NCBI GenBank assembly: GCA_032622095.1 | Contig: CP136063.1 | Span: 205,395,934-205,459,933, forward strand | Direction: 5' to 3' | Origin: Siphonodentalium dalli | Taxonomy: Eukaryota > Mollusca > Scaphopoda > Gadilida > Siphonodentaliidae | Length of the DNA: 64,000 nt | In this document: piece by piece, positions 10,642 through 21,431 of the stretch | How the letters are laid out: each line of letters begins with the position of its first letter | Position numbering within the stretch: position 1 is the stretch's first letter | Made by a program: the position numbers and the translations under genes | The notes under the pieces: model-generated | Told to the model about the DNA's origin: nothing | What the model saw: the letters and a program-made list of their open reading frames with translations, nothing else | Databases searched by the model: none

Positions 10642-11847
10642 GGGTACGTTTATACGCTGGCAATATTGCACTGCAAACTGCAAAAATGCCGGCTGCAAAG
10701 GTTGTTTTTGTTTTGTTTTATTAGCTGGCATCAACGGTGATATATGATAACGGCGTATACCTCTCTGTCGGTGTCCACAACACAAGGCCACTAACAGTAA
10801 TTGATAGTGTCTGTGCCGTCCTTGATACGATCGAATGGGATCGGGGTGTGTTCTCTGTGATTCTCATACACACTTAATTATACATGTGTACGGATCTCCG
10901 TTATATGAGGATATGATGATATGGCTTGATACAAAGAGTACCAAAAGTGATGCTTCCCGAGTCATACATGTGGGAGCTATAGGGGAGGTGGTGGCAGGAC
11001 TCACTATGAGTATCCATGCATTGCTTCACATGTGCTTACTTCAGTGAGCGTGTACAAATTCTCAATTGTTGTCGAAATGGTCATGTATCGATCAGAATGG
11101 CACATTGAGATATCACTCAATTCAGATCAAGCTGGGGTTCGAATACATGCCAACACCATCTACCCAGACTGCGATATCGATGTAATTGTAGTGGTTTAAA
11201 AGTAACCGCTTGTGTCGTGGTGGTGGGGGCGGGGTCTAACAGTGGGGATAATGGGATGTTAGTCTTTGGCATTGATAAAGCATATATGGGCCTATATAAT
11301 TATTCATGCCATTTGAATAACAATATATTTTTTGTGGTTTTGATTAACTTGTGTTACTATTTATTTGATTTCTTTGTTTTGTTTAACATCAGCCCCCCCC
11401 CCCCCCCTCCAGTTTTTCTTAACTTATCGTTTTGCTTAACATGAAGACCAACGAGTTTGTGACTAAAATTATTGGAATGACAAGTTTGGAGTTTGGGATG
11501 ATACCGGGAAGATTTGAATTCGTCGGTTATCTTCGTTGAGCCAAGTGCGGACCCACCATCTCCTGTCTAGGTGACGTTTATTGTACTCATATATTAGCAG
11601 CATCCCAGCGAGAGAGCTGGTCGTGGCGATATCACATTCAAACATGTCAAGTGACATTGTTTTGACTGACCTAAGAATACCAACACACATCGTGTTCTAA
11701 TATATTGCAAACAGCTCATCAATCACGCAAAACGACTGTCGTTCATTGATCACTACTAACGCTGATTTGTTGACAGCGGCCAGAAATTAATACGTTTTGG
11801 CAATTTTGCAGTTTGCAGTGCAATATTGTCAGCGTATGAACGTACCC
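10642..11847. mobile_element. PIF/Harbinger-like non-autonomous element 1 (TAA target duplication)
   Basis: A TIR of about 48 bp, starting GGGTACGTTYATACGCTG and continuing CAATATTGCACTGCAAACTG, pairs 10642-10690 with 11800-11847. TAA flanks both ends (10639-10641 and 11848-11850). A 3-bp TAA/TTA duplication with G-rich ends is known for PIF/Harbinger elements. The interior (1.2 kb) has no transposase-like frame but includes a 15-nt poly-C run at 11393-11407. The right-hand TAA is also the left duplication of the next element. Confidence 0.75.
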
Positions 11848-11850
11848 TAA

Positions 11851-13189
11851 GGGTGGATACACACATGCATGTAATCTCTGTAAATATCGTGTATTTGGAG
11901 TTTTACATGGATCATACACACCGTGTAATATGTGTCCGCTGACAACCCAATCATTGCGACTGTGTTTGACCACAGTGAGTTAAACTCTGAACCGCTGAAG
12001 AGCCGTTGACTGGGACGAAGTCGCAGGCCGCTTAAAATAATTATTCGCGCGATAACTGAAATGGTCGACGTTCTGTTTAAATCATTGTCAGTATTCTATT
12101 GATGTTAATACCAGTGATGGCCTCTTCCACAACGCAGGGGGCTATGATCCCCAACATACACGGGGAGCTATATTATCCCAGAAGCTACCGAATTCACCAT
12201 TGCATATTTCCTCGACGGGGTGTGCACGCAGCACCCTGAGTCCTGACACCCTGCTTTATAAATATCGTAGTCATGTCTGTCGTGTCTGTTTTCTACGAGT
12301 GATTAATCTAATATGCAGCAATTTATGCTATTCATATAATTATGAACATATTATACAGCTTTAAATTTGAATGCATGGTGTTGCTGTTTGTCTTCATTCG
12401 GCGAAAGGGTTGCCTAGCTACGAGTTCCCAACTACGTCACCTTTCATCTCTTGTGTTATACAGTTATACATGTATACGCAAAATTTACAACTATGGAATA
12501 TTTAAGTAAAACATATTGTAATTCTTGCCCAGATAATCCCGGCTGATACATTCAATTAACTCCCTTAGTTATTGGAAGCTTTCGAGAACCAGCCCCTCCC
12601 CCAATCATGGATTATGGTCGAAAATGTTATAATTCAAGCTTGTGACAGGTAGGAGCTTGTTCAACCTTTGGCTTGAGAAACATATATATAAATGGGGGGG
12701 GGTGTCACTGTTTTTAATTTCAACGCTGTACCTGCATTATTTTTTGGCGCTATAATGAATATTTGCAATCCCAATTGAATTAATGTTATAACATGAGCTC
12801 GCTCTCAAATTATCAGAGAAATCTCATCCTATAAAAGAATTCTGCATATTTTATTTTTGTTTTGGATGACCCTGTTTCCAAGAAATGACAGAAACAAATC
12901 AAGTATAAAATCGACCGGCTCTAATCCACTTTTCGAAATGAATTATAACTCGTGAAAAACAGCAACATATATCAGACAAGAATTACTCATTTCGGCATCC
13001 ATGAAAGAAGACATGTTTATGACTGGCCTGAAATTTCTTGATGGCAGTTTGTTTGATAATGGCTTATAACTACTCACTGGTGAAATTGACCTCTCGCGCG
13101 CAGGTGATTAATTTTGTCAATTATTGGTGTGGCCATGTAAAATACATGTATTTTACATACAGACATTACATGCATGTGTGTATCCACCC
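11851..13189. mobile_element. PIF/Harbinger-like non-autonomous element 2, abutting element 1
   Basis: The TIR GGGTGGATACACACATGCAT continues TGTAAT and pairs 11851-11915 with about 13130-13189, with weaker matches further in (TTTTACATGG). TAA lies at 11848-11850 and 13190-13192. The interior is 1.2 kb without a coding frame. The parsimonious order is insertion of this element into the TAA duplication of element 1. Confidence 0.75.
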
Positions 13190-13192
13190 TAA

Positions 13193-14819
13193 GGGGTGTG
13201 TGTAATATATAAATATACACAAACAAAACATGAATACAGAGAAACATCTTGTTATTCATTGCCTTTCTGGTCGACTCGTGGACGCTTTACTGAACTTATT
13301 TTACCCAACCTGCACTTGCGTCCATTCACAGGAATAAAACCACTTGCTAAGTTGCCATGGCGTTAAATTAATTATTATGCAATGTTACACGAGCTTGCTG
13401 TTTGCGTTTTTGTATTATAAATTGGTAATGTATTACGGACGTTGAGAGACATGAGTGCCCAGGTGTCTCGCTTTTATGTTTTAATGGTCAGATGCACGTT
13501 TTTCCAAAATTTCCTGGTATTTCAAAATTTATTTTCTCAAAATCTGTTAGAAATTTCTTTGTGAAACTAGGTAAAAGAGGTTATTGTGAGACAGTATTTA
13601 AGAACCATCGACCAATTGGATATTGTAACCTCGTTTACTTTACTGTTATGGCATGACAAAATATTTAAAAAATCTCTGTTTTCAGGTACCAAGAATTTCT
13701 ATAAAATATATTTTTTTCAAAAGTGCAGTTCATATATCAATGATATCACATCTCAAGATCATGAGAGGAGACTTAATTATTCTTTATTTGTGAAATTTAA
13801 TGATTATTTTCATTAAGAAAGGCTACTACTACCCATAAATAATTTTATATATTTGAGGAGTTTCATGCCATGCCTGTTGATCAATGAACAATTGGGCTGA
13901 GATGAATTGTGGGTCATGGATTCATAACCAAGTTAAAGCTGACCGCCATAAATCTTAACACTGTGGGCTAATTTATGTTGATTGCTCCATGCTTGTGTGG
14001 ACCACACTGCATATCAACATGTGTTTGCATTGGGCTGAAATATTTGTGATTGCTTTATTCTTCATTATAATATATTATGCAATTATTCAAACTCAACGTT
14101 ATGATACAAATGAAGCCTCTTCTCATATAGCCAAGACAATAAGCTATTTGGTGATTTGGAGTTTTGCGTGAAATAATTCATTATTCTAGCAGTTCTTGGT
14201 ACCGAAAGGGGCAAAACATTTAATAATATTTTCAACCTCTCAAATATATTAAAATCCATTGTTTTGTTGTCTCTTAATAATTGCTCAGATTTTACATACA
14301 ATGAAGATGATGGTATATAGTATGTGAAATTCAAGATTTTTTGCCAGATAGATCCAGAGAAATTCTCTGTAGAAAATCTCTTGACATTTTTGGCTGGATT
14401 TACGTAAAACGTGCGCCCCTCCCCTTAAGTCTCAAGCGCGTTCTAGTGCTGTGTCATTAATCTAGAGCTTTCGCAATCGAAATTGTGATAAATGTGTTAA
14501 AGGCGACCGGTTTCTATTAATTTTGAATAAATTTGCACTCTTGATAATATCTCCGAGGATTATTTTGAAATAACGCGAATACTAGCGATAACAAAATGAT
14601 AATTGTGTTAATTATAAACGATTACTAATGGGCCAGATTCAACTATATAGAGAAGCTAACTGAACGGCCTAGTTGTATAATTATCTAGTACCACACATCG
14701 CCGAGTCGAGTTTGTCTTCCAACGATATCTACCCATATGAATGCGTTGGCCTAACTACAATATATACTTGAGATAGGTATACATATAAATCAGGTTCAAC
14801 ATTAAAATAATCACTCACC
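13193..14819. other. Unannotated stretch
   Basis: AT-rich sequence with short frames lacking recognisable domains. I see no repeat pair or RNA gene. Confidence 0.5.
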
Positions 14820-15128
14820 ATGAGCAGAAAGTTCAAAATCCGTCAAAAGTTCAAATTCCACAAAGGTATGCCCCGATTGCACCGCATGTATATTGAGAAT
14901 AAAATAATGGTATATCCGTCACAAACAAGGTTACATATACGCTTGCCTACTAGGACAATACTGTTTTGTTTACACGCCGTCCCAATTGTTAAGTGTTTTA
15001 GTAGTTGGTATTCAAAGGCGGCCTTAACATCGCCCCTTGATGGTAATAATTCATACCCATTGAGGCTTAAATCGATCTGCTCGCGGAAATGCTACAGTTC
15101 CTGGGAGTCAACTGGTACCGGACTCAGG

Positions 15129-15405
15129 ACCAACAAGGCGATATATAGGCTTAAAGGGACCAATAATGCGATATATAGGCTTAAAGGGACCAATAATGCG
15201 ATATATAGGCTTAAAGTGACCAATAAGGCGATATATTGGCTTAAAGGGACCAATAAGGCGATATATAGGCTTAAAGGGACCGATAATGTGATATATAGGC
15301 TTAAAGGGACCAATAAGGCGCGATCTATAGGATTAAAGGGACCAATAATGCGATATATAGGCTTAAAGGGACCAATAAGGCGATATATAGGCTTAAAGGG
15401 ACCAA
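15129..15405. repeat. 30-bp minisatellite, about 9 copies
   Basis: The unit is GCGATATATAGGCTTAAAGG plus GACCAATAAT, nearly identical across copies; one copy near 15322 has two extra bases. Because the period is divisible by three, both strands stay open: a plus frame from 14820 to 15467 (215 codons) and a minus frame from 15655 to 15092 (187 codons) run through it. The non-repetitive part of the plus frame (14820-15125) resembles no protein I know, so neither is called a gene. Confidence 0.93.
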
Positions 15406-15419
15406 ATGCACTCGCAGTG

Positions 15420-15660
15420 GTGCAATGTGTAAAAAAAATAAAATTCTGTAAATACATGGAGAAATAGATCAACTTTATTCTTGTATTCATATCTGGTAGT
15501 TCTCCAATAACGACATTTTCTGGGTTGAAACATAACGATTGCAGTGACTTGTCAACAAACATCGTTAGACATGTAATAAGTTCAAATATTTTCGTCTCAA
15601 TATGAATTTCAGAATATTTTTCAATGGTTTGACCTTTTCCAATGTTTACCGTCAATATTC
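15420..15660. repeat. Dispersed repeat F, copy 1
   Basis: Shares blocks with 51590-51790: ATCAACT.T.TTCTT.TATTCAT, GTAGTTCTCCAAYAACGA, GCAGTGACTTG.C.ACAAACATCG and AAGTTCAAATA. Noncoding. Confidence 0.6.
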
Positions 15661-16793
15661 GATTACACTGTATCTTATTGGACTAATTGGACTTTTACTG
15701 GAAATCCCACTGTAACATTAAGGTTTTCATAACAATGGTTTTGGCATGAGAAATATCAGTAGTTGAGAGCTATTAATAATGAAAACTAGAATGCACTCAG
15801 AGAGATGCCAACGTGCGCAAAAATGTAATAAACAATAATTTTAAAAATAATTTTACTTAATTTATTTTATTTTATTTAATGTTAGCAAAAAAAGACAATT
15901 ACCATTTCTCATTTCATCACAGATAAAAGGCAAATTACTATATTAATCATTTAAGTAATTAAAACCAATTCCATGTTGCCGAAAGGATGAGACTTTAATA
16001 TCGATTACATTTTTTTCAGCGGCATATTTTCATTTTCATTTTCCGATAGTCAAAGTTGACCAAAGGAGCAATTATAAGAAATAATTAATAGTATTTGTGT
16101 AAATATTGATAGCAGTCAATATGCAACAATAAATATCAATAATTAATCAATAACGATCATGTTATGTAATAATAAACTCTTCAAACGGTGTTTGTGTCAA
16201 CAAATGCGTTTTGTTTTGTGTTACGTCATTCGTCGTATTTGACCTGGAACTCGGCTGAAGGTTAGGCTATTCAGCATATTGCGTCGAATTACGAAATCGC
16301 GTTTTGAATGTCTCTCTTTTCCCGCACGATATAAAGAGGTCTTCGCACGAACCAAAAATGATCAAACTTCCCAATTATAAGTAAAAATACCCAAATGAAG
16401 GAGTCTATGTAGGTCCCGAATGAGTCTATAGACTCTTTGATGTAGAGTTCTGATGGAGAAAATGTAGGTCGATCTATTTTTGTCATAACTCTGACGTATT
16501 TTGACCTGGGGAAAAAAATCGAAATCGAGGCTCACTACGAGCATGCCAGTTTTAAATATAGAAACAGGGAATCCCGACAAATGGCGATATCGGCGACAAA
16601 CAAATAATCGAAAACAACACATAAAATAAACATAGCAAAAACGCGGCACGGTAAAAATGTCAGAACGCCACGAGGTTTTACGTCCGTTTTTGGTGACGTC
16701 ATGGAGTGAAACGGAGTAGGGTGACACCAACCTACGAATCTGTCTGATCGCCATACTGTTGCACGAGCGCACGTAATAAGAAGGCGATATAGC
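15661..16793. other. Unannotated AT-rich stretch
   Basis: No supported gene or repeat. Short minus frames at 16289-16772 show no recognisable domain. Confidence 0.45.
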
Positions 16794-16911
16794 AGGACCA
16801 GGAACCTACGTCACGAATGCAATCTCTAAACCGTCGCTTCAGACGTTCAGGACCAGGAACATATATATATATACGTCACTGTCATAATCTCAAAACCGTC
16901 GCTTCAGACGT
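16794..16911. repeat. Tandem duplication, about 60 bp x 2
   Basis: CAGGACCAGGAAC, ACGTCAC and AACCGTCGCTTCAGACGTT occur twice in the same order. The second copy carries an (AT)n insertion at about 16862-16873. Confidence 0.8.
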
Positions 16912-16984
16912 TTGTGGATAGCTGCTATATGAAACCCATGCAGTGGATGAGCTAGATTCTTGTTGCTTGAGTTATTGTATTTAA

Positions 16985-17564
16985 AGGGGTACTGTACGCC
17001 ATTTTCATTAAATTTCCGGTGACAACAACGATCTAATATCGATAATATATAGAAACATAAGTAATTTGAGTCGAAGATGTATTCTGTAAACGCTCAGGTT
17101 AATAGGCTATCTTAAAATTTAATAATTTAAAAGTTAATAATTTGATATAAATTGAATTTATGACTGGAGCCATAGAATGGCGTCATTTAAATTACGAATT
17201 GCCGTAATCAAAAATAGTAATTGAGGGATACTGGATTTTTAAACCGATCGTCGCACACACGATTGCTTAAAATATTATGATGATACGGGGAGAACACTCA
17301 AGCCACTCACTGACTAGCGACGATACAATAACTTAAATGATTATATGGGACTAGTATGCATATAATATAACTTTTATTTGATTCATTTGGTTGAAAACTT
17401 TACAAAAATTACTCGACAATTTGTATTTTTGCATTCCGGTAAATTTGTCATCCGTAACATGACTTCGTACTCAACAGACTTTCAAATAATGGAAAAATTG
17501 TTACCTTATTCTCCGACTCGGATACTATAGAAACCAACAACAACATGTGGCGTACAGTACCCCT
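16985..17564. mobile_element. TTAA-flanked TIR element, copy 1
   Basis: The ends AGGGGTACTGTACGCCA (16985) and TGGCGTACAGTACCCCT (to 17564) are perfect inverted repeats, with TTAA at 16981-16984 and 17565-17568. The TTAA duplication suggests piggyBac-type mobilisation; because TTTAA surrounds it, a shorter TA duplication is not excluded. The 580-bp interior is noncoding. A truncated relative lies at 18572-19027. Confidence 0.75.
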
Positions 17565-17734
17565 TTAAGAATGAAAGGAATAATTTCCGTGAGTTTTAGA
17601 ATGTCAAATATAAAGGACAACTTATTTGGGATTAGGCGGTCATCGCACATGGTGGATGATTTATCAACGAGGGAATGTTTCTCTACAGTCAATATTTTAA
17701 CGCATATTTGGCAGCACGAGACAATGCTTCATAA

Positions 17735-18190
17735 CGATGATGGCAACGGGACGATGATAGCGACGAGACGATGACAACTGAGACTACGAGAAGGATGATT
17801 ATGATGTTGTTCACGTTGTTAATGATGACGATGATGACGATAATGATAACAACGATGACGACGGCGAGGACGATGACGATGATGATGGTGATGATGATGA
17901 TGATGACTATTATTATGATGATGACAGACAATGAATATATACATGCTGATGTTGAAACACTCGCGACGATGATGGCGCGCAGGATGATGATGGTGGTAGT
18001 GGTGGTGGTGATGATGATGATGATGATGATGATGATGGCGACGACGTCGGCGACGACGACGACGATGATGATGGCAATGAGGATGATGATTACGACGAAT
18101 GCGACGACGAAGATGATGATGATGGTGATGATGATGATGATGGTGATGATGATGACGATGATGACGATTATGAAGATGATGATGACGTAG
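17735..18190. repeat. GAT/GAC trinucleotide microsatellite
   Basis: About 455 bp of imperfect (GATGAT/GACGAT) repeat. It keeps frames open on both strands (poly-Met/Thr on plus; poly-Ile or poly-His/Arg on minus). These are compositional artefacts, not genes. Confidence 0.95.
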
Positions 18191-18224
18191 AACACGACGA
18201 ATGACACTTGCGGACCTCGAACGC

Positions 18225-18342
18225 AAAACGCAACGGCCATACTAACATTGTGTACATAGCTCTGTATATACGTTTTTCACTCTGTATCTCATACAATTTA
18301 TATGATTGAGTGAAATAAAGCAATTCAATTCAATAAACAACT
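18225..18342 (+). mobile_element. Candidate LINE 3' end with (CAATT)n tail
   Basis: About 100 bp of AT-rich sequence ends in GTGAAATAAAGCAATTCAAT followed by TCAATAAAC, that is, AATAAA plus a short pentanucleotide tail. Same style as 9304-9446 and 59678-61041. No reverse-transcriptase sequence remains. Confidence 0.45.
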
Positions 18343-18571
18343 GGGTATCTGCCGAGCTCAGCACGTACCGCGTGATAATATGCCTCCATGTTTACTCCAA
18401 GCGCTCGTTTGCAAAAAAATCAGATTATAAACTATAATATTGATAAGAATTGCAAATAGCTAACATTAGTCGTAATTATTCCTTATAATCCAAAAATCTT
18501 TTCGCAGAATTGACGACTACGAGTCAGTTTGTGAGAAAATAGTGCCGTTCAAACTGTTCGGCACTCAGAGT

Positions 18572-19027
18572 AATATCGATAATATACAGAAAACTAAGTA
18601 AATTGAGTCGAAGATATATTCTGTAAACGTTCAGGTTAATAGGTCATCAAAAACTCAAAGTTAATAATTTGATACATGTATAAATTTAATTTAGTGGATT
18701 GGGCAAACCGTGGCACACATGATCTTGTAAACAATTATGTTGATACGGGGCGTAAACTCAAGCCACTCACTGACTTGTGACTATACAATGACTTAATGAG
18801 TATATGGGACTAGTATGCATATAATATAACATTTATTTGATACATTTGCTTGAAAACTGTCCAAAAAATTACTCGACAACGACAATTAGTATTTTCGCAT
18901 TGCGGCTAATCTGCCATCCGTAACATTACTTCGTACTCAACAGACTTTTAAATAATGGAAATCTGTTTCTTATTCTACAACTCAGAGACTAAAGGAACCA
19001 ACAACAACATTTGGGTAAAGTATCCCT
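18572..19027. mobile_element. TTAA-type element, copy 2, left end missing
   Basis: Follows 17035-17564 block by block: TAATATCGATAATATA, TGAGTCGAAGATRTATTCTG, AGCCACTCACTGACT, GGGACTAGTATGCATATAAT and the right end ...GTATCCCT followed by TTAA (19028-19031). The left TIR and about 50 bases after it are absent, and the junction is inside element C sequence. Confidence 0.75.
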
Positions 19028-19117
19028 TTAATTATGTTATTAACAGGTTATATAGTCAGTGATGTACTCGATGGTTTGCCTGCAAAGTTCGCGTGACCAT
19101 GTTTGGCTTCTAGAATA

Positions 19118-19580
19118 TGTGACCCGCCATATCAAATCCAGTCGGAAGTCGGGATTTTTTTTACCCTGTGCCAATGCATTCTCTTATATATGCGAGTCGA
19201 CCATAGGTCGCCTCGCATATATAAGAGAATGCATTGGCCTAACAACTTTTTACAATTTTAATAATTTGTTCTCGTATTCTTTAACAATTTTATAATTTCA
19301 CCCATACAGAGCCCCAGACAAACATGAGCAGACGACACTCTACTATGTGCTTCTATATATGTGTGGGGCTCCCTGCAGGTTAATGGATGTTTTTTTATTT
19401 TATGTCCTAAAAATTGTAAGAAACATTTATTTAAAAAACATGATAAAAAAAATTGTTAAGCCAATGCATTCTCTTATATATGCGAGGCGACCTATGTTCG
19501 ACTCGCATATATAAGAGAATGCATTGGCACAGGGTAAAAAAAATCCCGACTTCCGACTGGATTTGATATGGCGGGTCACA
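19118..19580. mobile_element. TA-flanked TIR element carrying two long palindromes
   Basis: The TIR TGTGACCCGCCATATCAAAT continues through CCAGTCGGAAGTCGGGA, with TA at 19116-19117 and 19581-19582. Copies of element C at 32.7 and 56.1 kb lack the insertion, supporting the TA target site. Each arm ends in a 67-68-bp near-perfect palindrome (about 19170-19236 and 19461-19528) whose outer part is GCCAATGCATTCTCTTATAT. The two palindromes are in inverted orientation around a 225-bp middle. No coding frame. Confidence 0.85.
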
Positions 19581-19681
19581 TATGGCAAAACGACAACTGA
19601 TAGAAAGAACACAAATTCTAGTGACGTAATGCCATATTTGTAATTTTTATCAGTAGTAGTTCATTATGTGAAAGGTGTCCA

Positions 19682-21312
19682 TAAGAACATGTTCAGTTGT
19701 CGTTGCATAGCGAAGAACTTGGCTATACTGCGGTTTTTGCATTTTACAAGGTCAACGCAATTCAGAAATGATTAATTTCACGATAAGCGATGGCTGTGTA
19801 AAGTGCAAACACGTACAGGCCTCCAATTTACTCATAATTAATCGACATATATCTCTATGCAGAATGTTTAACCAACTAAAACTCCGATAAGAGGCTCAAA
19901 CGTTTATTGATAGATGTGACCGGAAATTGTCATTGCGCTCATTTTCGCAAAAGATATTCACTCCATTAGCCACTTCCGTGCATGACAGATCGTGCTCTGG
20001 TGGCGGTGTTTTTGTCGCTAGGACGATAAGCGAAAACAAGGGGACCGTTTTGAGTCGACCTATTTGAACAAACCATGCCAGCAAAAGCGATTTTGTAAAG
20101 TATGTTGCTATCGGCAACGATTGTCACCTGACCCACGTGGTCATTGAGCATGCAGGTTCAAGCTGATTCTGTTTTTGCGTCGAATATGTACGAAACGCGT
20201 AGTGAAATAAATACTCCAATCTTCCAGTTGAAATCAACATAAAATAGACCCAGTCCGTATATATGTGTTATGCTATGGGAACGTCCCTTTGTGCCCTTAA
20301 TTGACGGTTAACAGAGAGGGGTGAATAGTGCGTACCCGCTATGAAAATATGGAATACAAGACAGATACTACACTAAAATGCTATTATTACACAAACCAAT
20401 AGCTTAGTGACTGAAATTCGTCTAAATTTGATATTGTCGTAAGAGTAATTACACTTACACAATCTTGTTCTATATCATCTTTCTCGCCTATATTGATCGT
20501 CAGTTAAATTAGGCATAATGAATCTCAAAAACAGATATGCGTAGTGTTTTATGCTGTTTCGGACCAAAATTAGTGAAATTTGGGTGTGGGTATTTGTTTG
20601 CAGAATTGGGGGTGTTGGATCCCCGAAAATACCAGATGCCAAAAAAACGGCATACCTTCCTGCATTTTGTAATACCCCCCCCCCCCCCATCAACAGGTTT
20701 GGTGCGACCAATTTGCATTCACATGCAGTAAATTAGACTATAAGAACTTTTGAAGTTCAAAGGGAGATATCCATGTGAAAACAAATAACGTCAAGCAACA
20801 GTCCATATAATTTCATTACAGAGGCACAAATAATGATATTATTGACCCTATATTTCACTTGCAATAATATTATTGCATGTACTTCAGGCAGTTACTATCA
20901 ATGTCTTATTCTTTCTCTGTATTTCTGCCAGTCGATATGCAAGTCAATAAGCATGTACAAGCAGTCCTACGTGGCTACACACATTAAACAAAACTCATTT
21001 TGAATGATAAAATGTGACAACCGCATGTCAACAGTATAAAGTTATTACAAAATATTTGCAAATATCATCTTGCTCTACGAGCCTTTTAAGCAAGTTACTG
21101 GCAACCAAAACCATTTTATTTTGAATAGAATGGTAGCTAGACCACCCTTAAGCAATCGAACACTAACATACTTCCCAGTCTATCAGGATGCCACCTGGAC
21201 TGCATTGCCCAACAAAACTTGAACAATGTACGTGCACATGCACCATTAAAATTGTGAGGTGAATGTTATATGCCAATATATCCTCGCGCAAATAGGTTCA
21301 TAATCAACATAT
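19682..21312. other. Unannotated stretch with a 14-nt poly-C
   Basis: Poly-C at 20675-20688. Short overlapping frames at 19896-20151 and 20475-20736 have no recognisable domain. Confidence 0.5.
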
Positions 21313-21431
21313 TTAATATTCACAGGTCCCTGGGGAAAATACCAGATATACAATATATACTATAACAGTGACACTGGTATAGTATATTGGTACATCTGCT
21401 ATTTTCCCCAGGCGCCTGTGATAATATTTAC
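21313..21431. repeat. Hairpin repeat, about 119 bp
   Basis: Left arm CACAGG..CCTGGGGAAAATA, CAGATRTAC, AATATAYACTATA pairs with its right-arm complement. The centre is near 21372 at GTGACACTG. Arms of about 55 bp have few mismatches; foldback MITE-like. Confidence 0.8.

Larger units (their letters stand above)
18425..19681. mobile_element. Element C, copy 1, interrupted by two other transposons
   Basis: The outer parts match copies at 32153-32776 and 55750-56185. The left end has TTGATAAGAATTGCAAATAG and TTCGCA.AATTGACGAC.ACGAGT; the right end has CAAAACGACAACTGATAGAA, TCTAGTGACGTAAT and CAGTAGTAGTTCATTATGTG plus AAAGGTGTCC. The ends are inverted relatives of each other. Element C is split here by a TTAA-type element (18572-19027) and a TA-type palindrome element (19118-19580), while the other two copies lack both. 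Confidence 0.75.

Noticed and set aside
14820-15467. 215-codon plus frame as a gene
   Set aside because: Half of it is the 30-bp minisatellite, the minus strand is equally open, and the unique N-terminal part resembles nothing known to me.
17689-18240. Poly-Ile/Val, poly-Met and poly-His/Arg frames
   Set aside because: Translation of a GAT/GAC microsatellite on both strands.
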